A stretch of 64,000 nt of DNA, taken from the NCBI RefSeq assembly GCF_014650995.1, contig NZ_BMWA01000001.1, forward strand, positions 62,001 to 126,000. The letters are read 5' to 3'. Positions 40,329-48,515 of this stretch are shown here, one piece after another. The position numbers were made by a program, and so were the translations under genes. Below the pieces are notes generated by a model. It saw only the letters and a list, made by a program, of their open reading frames with translations, had not been told where the DNA came from and did not search any database. This DNA comes from Streptomyces viridiviolaceus. GTDB taxonomy: Bacteria > Actinomycetota > Actinomycetes > Streptomycetales > Streptomycetaceae. The stretch's first letter is position 1, and the number at the start of each line of letters is the position of its first letter.

Positions 40329-40988
40329 TCACTCGCCCGCGGCGACCACCCTGAGGTGGGAGGCGGCGCGTCGGGTCCGGCCTTCACGGTGCGGGGTGCG
40401 GCGCCTGTCGCGCAGGACCAGCGTCAGCCGGGTGTACCCCAGTTCCTGAAGCGACCTGGGGGTCTCGACGACGACCCGGCACTCGGTGGCGCCCCACCGC
40501 GGATCGGGGTGGTGCAGCGGCCGTACGGCGCCGTCGTGCTCGACGGCCTCCTCGCCCACGGCGCGGATCCAGTGCGGCAGGCCCTGCCGGTAGGCGGCCT
40601 CCATGATCGGGTCCTGGGCGATGTCACGGCGGATGGCCTGCAGGCCGTGGTCGTGGCCGTACCGTTCCACCGCGGAGGCGAAGTGCGCCAGCATCGGCAG
40701 GCACCAGCTCGACTCGTGTTCCCCGAGGACCGCGGACGCGTCCGGGTGGAACAGGACGAACCTGAGGAAGTTGTCGGCGGGCATCGCCGTCGGATGCGGA
40801 CCGATCCCCTGGAAGAGTGTCCGGAAGGCGCCGTTGGCCAGGACCACGTCCCAGCGGTGGTCGACCACGAGGGAGGGAAACGGGACGGCCTCCAGGAGCG
40901 CGGCGTAGTCCTGCAGATACGCCTGCGCCTCGGGAGTCGCGGGGACGGGCCGCGGTGCCGGCCGCCGCCCTCCTGCCTGAAATGCCAT
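40329..40988 (-). CDS. MmyB-like ligand-binding domain protein, no HTH
   Basis: 219 aa. It consists of the MmyB-type (PAS-like) ligand-binding domain usually found at the C-terminus of actinobacterial XRE regulators: YAALLEAVPFPSLVVDHRWD, NGAFRTLFQGIG, RFVLFHPDA, then HFASAVERYGHD. MmyB proteins have an N-terminal XRE HTH of about 80 residues; this protein begins only about 25 residues before the sensor domain, so it has no DNA-binding part. It is divergent from an XRE/ImmA-like gene pair across 231 bp. It may act as a ligand-binding partner of another protein. ATG 40988 has GAGGGGTGA upstream, and a strong promoter lies 47 bp away. Confidence 0.8.
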   Translation of the reverse strand: MAFQAGGRRPAPRPVPATPEAQAYLQDYAALLEAVPFPSLVVDHRWDVVLANGAFRTLFQGIGPHPTAMPADNFLRFVLFHPDASAVLGEHESSWCLPMLAHFASAVERYGHDHGLQAIRRDIAQDPIMEAAYRQGLPHWIRAVGEEAVEHDGAVRPLHHPDPRWGATECRVVVETPRSLQELGYTRLTLVLRDRRRTPHREGRTRRAASHLRVVAAGE

Positions 40989-41034
40989 CGGGAGGTCACC
41001 CCTCTTGCCTATGCGGCCTTCTCGCGGCGTCCCG

Positions 41035-41063
41035 ATCCTGGTGCCCGGCGCAAGGCATGTCAA
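41035..41063 (-). promoter_or_regulatory. Strong promoter of the MmyB-like gene
   Basis: Read on the minus strand, TTGACA (41058-41063) and CAGGAT (41035-41040) are 17 bp apart, close to the streptomycete vegetative consensus. The start codon at 40988 is 47 bp from the -10 box. Confidence 0.7.
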
Positions 41064-41101
41064 CTATCGTGGCATTTCGTGCCCGTTGACGGCTGAAATT
41101 G

Positions 41102-41115
41102 GCCACAGTTGTGGC
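41102..41115. promoter_or_regulatory. Inverted repeat upstream of the XRE gene
   Basis: GCCACA and TGTGGC are separated by GT, 104 bp before the XRE GTG start. A second partial repeat (TGGCATTTCGTGCCC near 41070) lies between the two divergent promoters. Both are candidate sites for the XRE regulator. Confidence 0.45.
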
Positions 41116-41219
41116 GAGACCTGGATGTGAGTTCGAGCGACAAGCTACTCTCCGGGAAGTTCACGGCAATCGCTTGTGAGAAGCCTGTGAGTCCTGTGAG
41201 AGACGTAGGAGATCTGTCG

Positions 41220-41876
41220 GTGGCGGGTGGCTTCGAGGGTCCGGGCGCCATGCCGACGGCCGCGCTGCCCGCCGTCGTCGCCCGCGTCACCGCGCTCGCC
41301 GACCGGCTCGGCGTCCCGCACGCCGAGGTCTTCGACGTCGGCCGCCTGTCCGCCGCCTCCGGCGTTCCCGAGCCCGTGGTCAAGGCGCTGCTCGGCGGCC
41401 GCCCGGCGGGCGAACCCGATGTGCAGGCCCGGTTCGTACAGCGCCTGGACCTGCTGCGCCGCACCCGGCTGAAGCCCAACGGCCGCAAGTACACCCAGCA
41501 GGAGATCGCCGACGGCGCCGGCATGTCGCGGCAGCAGGCCGGCGCGCTCATCAACGGCGACCGTCGGCCCACCATGGAGCACTGCGACGCCATCCAGCGT
41601 TTCTTCCGGGTGCACGCCGGGTTCCTCACCGCCGAGGACCCCGAGGCGCTGGCGGGGGCCCTGCGCCACACCGAACAGGAACTCCTGCAGCAGCTCGCCG
41701 ACCGCGAGCGGGAGGCCGCCGCAGCCGCCGATGACCCGCTGGAGCGGCTGCTGCAGGACCACGGGGTGCGCGGCATCGCCTGGCGGGCCGCGCAACTGCC
41801 CACCGACCAGCACCGCGACAAGGTCGCCGAGTGGCTGGACATGCTCCTGGAGAGCGTCAAGCGGCCCGAGTCGTGA
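41220..41876 (+). CDS. XRE-type regulator paired with an ImmA-like protein
   Basis: 218 aa from the GTG at 41220, which has GTAGGAG upstream; the frame is open from 41109 but lacks a good start there. The HTH is in the middle (KYTQQEIADGAGMSRQQAGALINGDRRPTMEHCDAI, about residues 87-122), followed by a helical tail. The N-terminal 80 residues are Ala/Val-rich and unassigned. The stop overlaps the start of an HExxH metalloprotease gene (GTGA). Such XRE-ImmA pairs work as repressor and anti-repressor or as toxin-antitoxin-like units: the protease cuts or inactivates the regulator under a stimulus. The role here is inferred from that pattern. Confidence 0.8.
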   Translation: MAGGFEGPGAMPTAALPAVVARVTALADRLGVPHAEVFDVGRLSAASGVPEPVVKALLGGRPAGEPDVQARFVQRLDLLRRTRLKPNGRKYTQQEIADGAGMSRQQAGALINGDRRPTMEHCDAIQRFFRVHAGFLTAEDPEALAGALRHTEQELLQQLADREREAAAAADDPLERLLQDHGVRGIAWRAAQLPTDQHRDKVAEWLDMLLESVKRPES

Positions 41877-42436
41877 GCCTGGGGAGAGATGTGGGCATCG
41901 GTAGGGAGATGCGCCGCCTGTGCGGCGAGTTGGTCCAGGAGCTGACGCTTCCCGCCCCGGCGCGGCCGGCCGACCTCTACGTCGCGCTGTGCGACGCGAT
42001 GAGCAGACGCCGCGGCCGTCCCGTGCAGTTCCGTACGGCTGCCTTCCCGCCCGGGACGGCCAGCGGGCTGTGGCTCGACATGGCCGACCAGGACCTCGTC
42101 GTCGTCGAGGAACGCACCGCTCCCGAACACCAGTTGGTCATCCTGGGTCACGAGCTCTGGCACATGAAGGCCGGGCACCGCGGTCATCACGTCGAGGGCG
42201 GCGCGGTCGCCGCACGGCTGCTGAGCGACCTCGACGAGGACGCCCTGCGAGCCACGGTCCGCGCGGTCGCCGCCCGCTCCCGCTTCGACCTGTCCGACGA
42301 GAAGGAGGCCGAGGCGTTCGGTCTGCTGCTGGCGAGCAAGTGCCGTACCTGGCTGGCCGGTTCGTCGCAGCGCGGGCCGGTGCAGCGGGACCATCTGGCG
42401 GGGCGGATCGAGGCGTCGCTGGGTTACCTGGGCTGA
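41873..42436 (+). CDS. ImmA/IrrE-like metalloprotease (toxin-component-like)
   Basis: 187 aa from GTG 41873, which overlaps the XRE stop; GTG 41891 or ATG 41909 are alternatives, the latter with GGTAGGGAG upstream. The zinc site is GHELWHMKAGH (His93, Glu94, His97), an HExxH motif typical of the ImmA/IrrE family, preceded by DMADQDLVVVEER. Streptomycete homologues are commonly annotated as toxin-antitoxin toxin components. It probably acts on the adjacent XRE protein. No membrane segments. Confidence 0.82.
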   Translation: MSLGRDVGIGREMRRLCGELVQELTLPAPARPADLYVALCDAMSRRRGRPVQFRTAAFPPGTASGLWLDMADQDLVVVEERTAPEHQLVILGHELWHMKAGHRGHHVEGGAVAARLLSDLDEDALRATVRAVAARSRFDLSDEKEAEAFGLLLASKCRTWLAGSSQRGPVQRDHLAGRIEASLGYLG

Positions 42437-42612
42437 CCGGTCGGCACCGGGGCCCCGCGGGCGGCAGGGTGCGGGCGGGGACCCGGTCGTGTCGGCTGCG
42501 TGCGGGGCGCGTCCCGGCCCGATTGTCAGTGGTGGGCGGCAAGCTGGGAAGCGTGCCGCCGCGGTGCGGGGGCGCGTGAGACGCCGATGCCGCTTGTGGG
42601 GAGAGCCGACCG

Positions 42613-42849
42613 ATGACCACCGCTGTACTGACCGACCGCGAACGCACCGCCGTCCAGGCCTATCTGCGGCTGCTGCACACCGTGCGGGCCGGCTTCGACA
42701 CCGCGGCCGGACCGCCCGACGCCCCTCGCCCTCCGGTCGTCCCGCCCGCCGTGCTCGCCGAGGCCGAGCAGGCGCTGAAGGACGCGGGACTGGCCGGGAA
42801 CGAGGAGGAGTTCTTCCGGCTGCTGCGGAGCTGGTGTCCGCGGCCATGA
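42613..42849 (+). CDS. 78-aa hypothetical protein
   Basis: A short acidic/helical protein (LTDRERTAVQAYLRLLHTVRAGF at the start, LAEAEQALKDAGLAGNEEEF near the end). ATG 42613 has TGGGGAGA 10 nt upstream, and codon use fits a real gene. No known domain. It stands alone between the ImmA-like gene and the convergent PPTase. Confidence 0.6.
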   Translation: MTTAVLTDRERTAVQAYLRLLHTVRAGFDTAAGPPDAPRPPVVPPAVLAEAEQALKDAGLAGNEEEFFRLLRSWCPRP

Positions 42850-42877
42850 CCGGGCCGGACGGGAGCCTGCCCGCGTC

Positions 42878-43558
42878 TCAGGTGTGCGGCACCGTGATCG
42901 CCGTGGCCACCAGCCCGTTCCGGGCGGTCCAGCGCCCGTCGAAGTGGGTCAGGCGCCGGCCGCCCACCAGCGGTCCCGGGACCAGCAGCGCGGCGCGCAG
43001 GGTGCCGCCGTGCCGCTCGTCGGGATCCGTGCGGATCTCGATGTCGGCCTCCGCGAAGTCCAGCCACTGCCCGGTGAGGGGGAACCACGCCTTGTAGACG
43101 GACTCCTTGGCGCTGAACAGCAGCCGGTCCCAGTGCACCCCGGGACGCTCCGCGGCCAGCCGCCGCAGCCGGTCGGCCTCGCCGGGCAGGGACACGCTGG
43201 GCAGCACGCCGTCCGGGAGCGGCCCGGCGGGTTCGGCGTCGATGCCGAGGGAGGCCAGGTCGGTGGCGCGGGCCAGGGCCGCGGCGGCGTAGCCGTCGCA
43301 GTGGGTCATGCTGCCGACCACACCGTCCGGCCAGCGCGGCGCGCCGCGTTCGCCGGGCAGGACGGGCTGCGGGGACACGCCGAGTTTCTCCATGGCCCGG
43401 CGGGCACAGGAGCGGACGACGGTGAACTCGCGGCGCCGCTTGGCGACCGCCTGGGCCACGAGCGCCGCCTCCTCGGGGTACAGCGGCGTGTGTCCGGTCT
43501 CGTCCTTGCCGTGGGCCTCCACGGCGACGACCGCGTCGGGCAGCAGTTCCTCGATCAC
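42878..43558 (-). CDS. 4'-phosphopantetheinyl transferase (EntD/Sfp type)
   Basis: 226 aa from GTG 43558. Motifs are GVVGSMTHCDGYAAAA near residue 80, the Mg-binding SLGIDAEP near 109 and FSAKESVYKAWFPLT near 150 (the FSxKExxYKA signature). The enzyme transfers phosphopantetheine from CoA to carrier proteins of polyketide, peptide or fatty-acid synthases. A stand-alone PPTase in this chromosomal neighbourhood is known in S. coelicolor (SCO6673, from memory). The start overlaps the metallophosphoesterase stop by 4 bp, so the two are co-translated. Confidence 0.92.
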   Translation of the reverse strand: MIEELLPDAVVAVEAHGKDETGHTPLYPEEAALVAQAVAKRRREFTVVRSCARRAMEKLGVSPQPVLPGERGAPRWPDGVVGSMTHCDGYAAAALARATDLASLGIDAEPAGPLPDGVLPSVSLPGEADRLRRLAAERPGVHWDRLLFSAKESVYKAWFPLTGQWLDFAEADIEIRTDPDERHGGTLRAALLVPGPLVGGRRLTHFDGRWTARNGLVATAITVPHT

Positions 43559-44439
43559 CGGGCGTCGTCCTCTCTGGGCAGGATGCGCCGCAGCCGTCCC
43601 GGCGGCTGCGGCCGTTTGCGCCACTCGCGGGGGTAGCCCACCGACACCTCCTCGAAGCGGACGCCCTCGTGCCAGGTGGTCCGCGGGATGTGGAGATGGC
43701 CGTAGACCATGGTGTCGACCCGGAAGCGGCGGTGCCAGTCGGCGGTCAGCCGGGTGCCGCACCACATGGCGAACTCGGGGTACCACAGGACCTCGGTGGG
43801 GTGCCGGTCCAGCGGGTAGTGGTTGACCAGGATCGTCGGCAGCTCGGCGGGCAGTGCGGCGAGCCTGCGCTCGGTCTCGGCGACCCGCGCCCGGCACCAG
43901 TCCTCCCTGCTCGGGTGCGGGTCGGGGTGCAGCAGGAACTCGTCGTTGCACACGACGCCGGTGCCGTGGGCGTACGTCAGCCCCTCGTCCTTGGTGGCGC
44001 AGCCGGCCGGCAGGAACGAGTAGTCGTAGAGCAGGAACAGGGGTGCGACGACCGCCGGTCCGCCGGCGCCCCGCCAGACGGGGTAGGGGTCCTCGGGCGT
44101 CGTCACGCCCAGGTCGCGGCACATCTCGACGAGGTGCTGGTAGCGGGCGACACCGCGCAGGGTGACGGCGTCCTTCGGGTGGGTCCACAGTTCGTGGTTG
44201 CCGGGAACCCAGACGACCCGATGGAAGCGGCCGGCGAGCGTCTTCAGCGCCCAGCGGATGTCCTCCACGGTCTCCGCCACGTCACCGGCGACCAGGAGCC
44301 AGTCGTCGTCCGATTCGGGACGCATCTTCTCGACCAGGGCGCGGTTCTCCGCGTAGCCGATGTGCAGGTCGCTCACGGCCCACAGCCGGCCGGAACCAGC
44401 GGCCGTGGACGTCGTTCCCCGCTCTTCTCTTTCGAGCAC
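43555..44439 (-). CDS. Calcineurin-like metallophosphoesterase
   Basis: 294 aa from GTG 44439, with GGGGGAGAC directly upstream. The five metal motifs are in order: SDLHIGY near residue 23, AGDVAE near 51, GNHELW near 80, VNHYPL near 208 and YGHLHIPR near 250. The fold is a dinuclear metal phosphoesterase; the substrate is unknown. Coupling to the PPTase through a 4-bp overlap suggests a role in CoA or carrier-protein metabolism (for example cutting a phosphopantetheine or nucleotide phosphate), but that is inference. It is divergent from the ATP-grasp gene. Confidence 0.88.
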   Translation of the reverse strand: MLEREERGTTSTAAGSGRLWAVSDLHIGYAENRALVEKMRPESDDDWLLVAGDVAETVEDIRWALKTLAGRFHRVVWVPGNHELWTHPKDAVTLRGVARYQHLVEMCRDLGVTTPEDPYPVWRGAGGPAVVAPLFLLYDYSFLPAGCATKDEGLTYAHGTGVVCNDEFLLHPDPHPSREDWCRARVAETERRLAALPAELPTILVNHYPLDRHPTEVLWYPEFAMWCGTRLTADWHRRFRVDTMVYGHLHIPRTTWHEGVRFEEVSVGYPREWRKRPQPPGRLRRILPREDDAR

Positions 44440-44596
44440 GTCTCCCCCGTCTCCGGGCCTCCGTGAGGGCCCGACACACCCGTGTTCGGCACCAAGAGAT
44501 CACATCCGGAACCCGCGGACAAGGGCGGTCGGATCCGGGCCGCGCCGTGACGGGCGGAACCCCGTGTGCCGCGTTGACGCCCCTGTATCACGCGCG

Positions 44597-44627
44597 TTGC
44601 ACGAGGCGCCCCTCGAACCCCTATGAT
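44597..44627 (+). promoter_or_regulatory. Candidate promoter of the ATP-grasp gene
   Basis: TTGCAC and TATGAT with a 19-bp spacer; the -10 box is a close match and lies in the 304-bp divergent gap 44440-44743, about 115 bp before the ATP-grasp start. Nothing else in that gap looks like a gene. Confidence 0.4.
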
Positions 44628-44743
44628 CGCCCCAACACCACCCGCCACGACTCCCCTTCGCGCAGGGCGGCTCGGTGTCCCTCCAACCCCCCGGCCGGGC
44701 ACGGCCTGCTTCGCCCTGCCCGCGAACCCGAAAGGCGGCCTGC

Positions 44744-45895
44744 ATGACTTCTCGCGTACGCGTCTGGCTCAACCGTACGTACGCGGAGAACGTCTTCTTC
44801 ATGGATCAGCTGCGGAGAAATCCCGACGCCCGGGCGGTCGAGATCCATGCCACGCACGGCGACCCGGACTCCCCCGTGCTGGCCGCCGCCGACACCGCCG
44901 ACCTGGAGCCGGAGGGCCTGTCCCCGGCCGCCTACGTGGAGTTCGCGCTGGACCAGTGCGCGCGCCGCGGCATCGACGTGTTCGTGCCCCGGCTGCACCA
45001 GGCGGCGATCGTCGCGCACCGCGCCGAGTTCGAGGCGGTCGGCACGGCACTGCTCGCGCCGTCCCCGGAGGCGGTGGCCGTCTTCCACGACAAGGTGATC
45101 GCCTACGAGGCCGTCCGGGCCGCCGGGGTGCCGGTGCCCCCCTGGTGGCGGGTCCGTACGGCCGCCGAACTCGTCCGCGCGGTGGAGGAGTTGGAGGAGC
45201 TGGGCCACAGGGCGTGCTTCAAGCCCGCGGCCGGCGCGGGCGGGGTCGGTTTCCGGGTGGTCACTCGGGACGCCTTCTCGATGGTGCAGCTGAGCGGGTT
45301 TCCGAGTCCGTACGTGCCGCTGGACCTGGTCGTCCAGGCGCTGCGGTCCGCGCAGGGGCCGGTCGACTGGCTGGTGATGCCGCGGCTGGAGCAGCCGGAG
45401 GTGTCCGTGGACCTGCTGACCGGTCCCGACAACCGGGTGCGGCTGGCGGTGGGCCGCACCAAGAACGGCCGTCGCCGCGGGTTCACGCTGCACGAGCAGT
45501 GGCTGGGGCCGGCGCGGCGGATCGCCGAGACGTTCGGCCTGCACCACCTGTCCAACGTGCAGTTCCGGATGTACGGCGACCGGCCCGTCCTGATGGACGT
45601 CAACACCCGTCCGGCCGGCGGGCTGCACCAGCTGTCGCTGTGCGGTGTCAACGCCCCGTGGGCGGCCGTGCGGCTGGCGCTCGGCGACGACCCGGGCGAG
45701 ATGGAGCCGCCGTTCCTGGGCCAGGACTACTCGGTGGTGTCGGGGCCGCGTCCGCTGCGGCCGGTACCGGTACCGCACCAGCGGGCGGACCACGCGTGGC
45801 CGGCCGCCCCGCCCGTCCTGGCCGCGGCCGGTCCGGCCGCACCTCTGGTCGCCCCGGCGACAGCGCCGGACCCGGCAGCCGGGGCGTCCGCGTAG
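44744..45895 (+). CDS. ATP-grasp domain protein
   Basis: 383 aa. The N-terminal 100 residues form a Rossmann-like preATP-grasp domain; the ATP-grasp core follows (FHDKVIAYEAVRAAGVPVPP near 113, ACFKPAAGAGGVGFRVV near 162, and the metal-binding end RPVLMDVNTRPAGGLHQL near 283, with Asp and Asn ligands). The tail of about 50 residues is Pro/Ala-rich. Such enzymes join a carboxylate to an amine using ATP; the substrate is not evident. ATG 44744 has AAAGGCGG upstream. The neighbouring metallophosphoesterase and PPTase make a role in modified cofactor or peptide synthesis possible. Confidence 0.85.
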   Translation: MTSRVRVWLNRTYAENVFFMDQLRRNPDARAVEIHATHGDPDSPVLAAADTADLEPEGLSPAAYVEFALDQCARRGIDVFVPRLHQAAIVAHRAEFEAVGTALLAPSPEAVAVFHDKVIAYEAVRAAGVPVPPWWRVRTAAELVRAVEELEELGHRACFKPAAGAGGVGFRVVTRDAFSMVQLSGFPSPYVPLDLVVQALRSAQGPVDWLVMPRLEQPEVSVDLLTGPDNRVRLAVGRTKNGRRRGFTLHEQWLGPARRIAETFGLHHLSNVQFRMYGDRPVLMDVNTRPAGGLHQLSLCGVNAPWAAVRLALGDDPGEMEPPFLGQDYSVVSGPRPLRPVPVPHQRADHAWPAAPPVLAAAGPAAPLVAPATAPDPAAGASA

Positions 45896-45918
45896 CACGC
45901 GGGCGCCCGGGCAGCGGG

Positions 45919-45945
45919 CCGGTCCGGGTTGTCCCACCGGACCGG
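45919..45945. terminator. Hairpin between convergent ATP-grasp and GH4 genes
   Basis: CCGGTCCGG and CCGGACCGG form a perfect 9-bp stem around a 9-nt loop, 24 bp after the ATP-grasp stop. There is no T-run, as is usual in this genome. Confidence 0.6.
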
Positions 45946-46051
45946 GGAAGTAGCTGATCCGCCGCGCGTTTGCGTACGCGCCGGCCGGCCCGTCGGCCCC
46001 GCCCCGGGACCGGCCCCGCTTGCGCCACGCGCGGCGGGATTCCCGTACGGA

Positions 46052-47389
46052 CTACCTGAGGTACGCAAGGCCCGGGTGGACGGCGGTGTAGCCGTCGACG
46101 AGTCGCCGGGCCACGGCTACCGAGTCGACCAGCGGATGCAGGGCGAAGGCCCGCACGGCCGTCGCGCGGGAGCCGGACTCGGCCGCCGCCAGGACGTCCC
46201 GCTCGACGGCCTTGACGGCGCAGACCAGCGCGGTGGCGTGGCCCGGCAGCGGATCGACGGCCATCGGGTGGGCGCCGTTCGCGTCGACCAGACAGGGGAC
46301 CTCGACGACGGCCTCGGGGTCGAGGACGCAGAGCGTGCCGCGGTTGCGGACGTTGAGGATCAGGGTGGCGCGCTCGTTCCGGGCGACGGCCCGCATCAGC
46401 GCCAGTGCCACCTTCTCGTAGCCGCCCGACAGGTCGTCCGCCTCTCGCTCGCCCGCGCCCGCCGCCTGACGGTTCTCGGCCATGTAGGTGGCCTCGCGCT
46501 CGGCGCGGGTGCGGTCCCACAGCTCCAGGGCGGAGACGTCGGCGCGACCCGCCTCCGCGTAGAAGCGTTCCTGCTGGTCGCGCAGGAACGCGCCGCGGGT
46601 CCGTTCGGCGGTCCGGTAGGCGCGTACGGCTTCCCGGTTGAAGTAGTAGTAGTGCAGGTACTCGTTGGGGATCGCGCCGAGGGAGCCGAGCCATTCGGGG
46701 CCGAAGAGCCGGCCCTCCTCGAAGGAGCCGAGCAGGGCGGGGTCGGCGAGCAGGCGCGGCAGTTCGTCACGGCCGGCGACGCGCAGGCCGCGCACCCAGC
46801 CGAGGTGGTTGAGGCCGACGTAGTCGATCCACGCCTGGTCCGGGTCGGCGCCGAGCACGCGGGCGATGCGGCGGCCGAGGCCGACCGGCGAGTCGCAGAT
46901 GCCGATGACGCGGTCGCCGAGGTGCCGGGACATGGCCTCGGTGACCAGTCCGGCCGGGTTGGTGAAGTTGATGACCCAGGCGTCGGGTGCCAGCCGGGCC
47001 ACGCGGCGCGCGATGTCGACGGCGACGGGCACGGTCCGCAGTCCGTACGCGATGCCGCCCGCACCGACGGTCTCCTGGCCGAGGACGCCTTCGGCGAGCG
47101 CCACCCGTTCGTCGTCGGCGCGCCCCTGGAGGCCGCCGACGCGGATCGCGGAGAACACGAAGTCGGCGCCGCGCAGCGCCTCGTCCAGGTCGGTCGTGGC
47201 GGTGACCTCGGGCGCGTCGGGCACTCCCGCGGCCTGCTCGGCCAGGACCCGGGACACCGCCGACAGCCGCGCCGCGTCCAGGTCGTGCAGCACGACGTGG
47301 GTCACGCGTCCCTCGGCGCGGTCCCCGAGGAGCGCCCCGTACACGAGCGGCACCCGGAAACCGCCGCCGCCCAGAATCGTCAGCCTCAC
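46052..47389 (-). CDS. GH4 family 6-phospho-glycosidase
   Basis: 445 aa from GTG 47389. The N-terminal NAD-binding fold starts LTILGGGGFRVPLVYGAL; family-4 motifs are NFTNPAGLVTEAM, ICDSPVGLGRRIA (the metal-binding Cys) and YVGLNHLGWVRG (His), followed by EREATYMAENRQA. GH4 enzymes use NAD+ and Mn2+ in a redox-assisted hydrolysis of phospho-beta- or alpha-glucosides. By motif it is nearer the 6-phospho-beta-glucosidase branch. No PTS genes are nearby. It is divergent from a PaaX-family gene across 82 bp. Confidence 0.87.
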   Translation of the reverse strand: MRLTILGGGGFRVPLVYGALLGDRAEGRVTHVVLHDLDAARLSAVSRVLAEQAAGVPDAPEVTATTDLDEALRGADFVFSAIRVGGLQGRADDERVALAEGVLGQETVGAGGIAYGLRTVPVAVDIARRVARLAPDAWVINFTNPAGLVTEAMSRHLGDRVIGICDSPVGLGRRIARVLGADPDQAWIDYVGLNHLGWVRGLRVAGRDELPRLLADPALLGSFEEGRLFGPEWLGSLGAIPNEYLHYYYFNREAVRAYRTAERTRGAFLRDQQERFYAEAGRADVSALELWDRTRAEREATYMAENRQAAGAGEREADDLSGGYEKVALALMRAVARNERATLILNVRNRGTLCVLDPEAVVEVPCLVDANGAHPMAVDPLPGHATALVCAVKAVERDVLAAAESGSRATAVRAFALHPLVDSVAVARRLVDGYTAVHPGLAYLR

Positions 47390-47471
47390 GTCCGTGCCCT
47401 TCCGTCGCGCGCCCGCCTTCCTGCTGGCGCCGATCATGGCACGCCCCGGCCGGAGGTACCGTGGCCGCGTG

Positions 47472-48299
47472 ATGCGTGAAGACTCGCCGCGACCGCAGTC
47501 CCTGATGCTGACGTTCCTGGGCGACCAGGTGCTGGGCCGGGACGTCTGCGTGTACTCCGGCAGTGTGATCGACGTCTTCGCGCGGGCCGGGATCGGCGAG
47601 CAGGCGACCCGTTCGACGCTGACCCGCATGGTGGGCCGGGGGTTGCTGCGCCGCCAGCGCGAGGGCCGCCGCATGTACTTCGGGCTGACCGGGCGTTCGG
47701 AGGCCGTGCTGCGCGACGGCGAGCGGCGCATCTGGCACACCGGCGCCGTCAACCGGCAGTGGGACGGCACCTGGACACTGCTCGGTTTCTCGCTGCCGGA
47801 GTCCTGGCAGCGCCAGCGGCACGACCTGCGCTCCCAGCTGGCCTGGTCCGGGTTCGGGCCGCTGTTCAACGGGCTGTGGATCGCGCCCGGCGAGGTCGAC
47901 GTGTCGCAGCTGGTGGCCGAACTGGGCCTGTCCGCCCACGTCAAGGTGTTCCGCGCACACGCCGACGCCGGCATGGACATCGGCGCGATGATCGAGGAGA
48001 CCTGGGAGCTGTCCGACCTGTCGGCGTCGTACGAGGCGTTCGTCCGGCACTGGCAGCCCTGCGGGGTGCGGACGCCGGACGGCGACGAGGCACTCGTGCT
48101 GCGGCTGCGGATGCAGACCGAGTGGCTCGGGCTCATCCGCCGCGACCCCCGGCTGCCGGTCGAGCACCTGCCGGACGGCTGGCCGGCCGAGCAGGCCGAG
48201 GAGACGTTCCGGACGGTGTACGACCGGCTGACCCCGCCCGCCCTGGACGCCGCGCGGCGCCTGCTCGACCTCGTGCCGGTCCGCGAGGCCGAGGCGTAG
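47472..48299 (+). CDS. PaaX-family transcriptional regulator
   Basis: 275 aa. The winged HTH is N-terminal (RPQSLMLTFLGDQVLGRDVCVYSGSVIDVFARAGIGEQATRSTLTRMVGRGLLRR, about residues 6-62). The PaaX central and C-terminal domains follow (WDGTWTLLGFSLPESWQRQRHDLRSQLAWSGFGPL near 96). PaaX of E. coli represses phenylacetate genes in response to phenylacetyl-CoA; no paa genes are visible here, so the target is unknown and may be the divergent GH4 gene. ATG 47472 is preferred over the GTG just before it. Confidence 0.87.
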   Translation: MREDSPRPQSLMLTFLGDQVLGRDVCVYSGSVIDVFARAGIGEQATRSTLTRMVGRGLLRRQREGRRMYFGLTGRSEAVLRDGERRIWHTGAVNRQWDGTWTLLGFSLPESWQRQRHDLRSQLAWSGFGPLFNGLWIAPGEVDVSQLVAELGLSAHVKVFRAHADAGMDIGAMIEETWELSDLSASYEAFVRHWQPCGVRTPDGDEALVLRLRMQTEWLGLIRRDPRLPVEHLPDGWPAEQAEETFRTVYDRLTPPALDAARRLLDLVPVREAEA

Positions 48300-48411
48300 A
48301 ACCGCGACGGGCTTCGCGCCACCGCCATCGGCCCGGCGCCACCCTCGGTCTCGACCGTGCATGCCGTCGACGGCGATCCGCACCCGCCGGCCGCCTCCGT
48401 GACCTCCGCGA

Positions 48412-48498
48412 GCCGGCCCCCACCGGCGCGTCGAGACGCAGGCCGCTGCCGGTGACGACGGCCGCCTCGCCGGTGGAATCGATGCCGGGCACGCGCGG
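48412..48498 (-). pseudogene. Possible oxidoreductase (YhdH/AcuI-like) fragment
   Basis: The minus-strand frame reads RVPGIDSTGEAAVVTGSGLR, close to two blocks of the acrylyl-CoA reductase/quinone oxidoreductase family (PGIDxxGTV and VLVTGYGLG), but with the sequence between them missing. No start or continuation is visible. The call is weak. Confidence 0.2.
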
Positions 48499-48515
48499 GA
48501 TCCCCTCACGGGCGA

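Noticed and set aside
41109..41219. TTG start for the XRE gene at 41109
   Set aside because: No ribosome site, and the extra 37 residues look unstructured; the inverted repeat at 41102-41115 would also overlap it.
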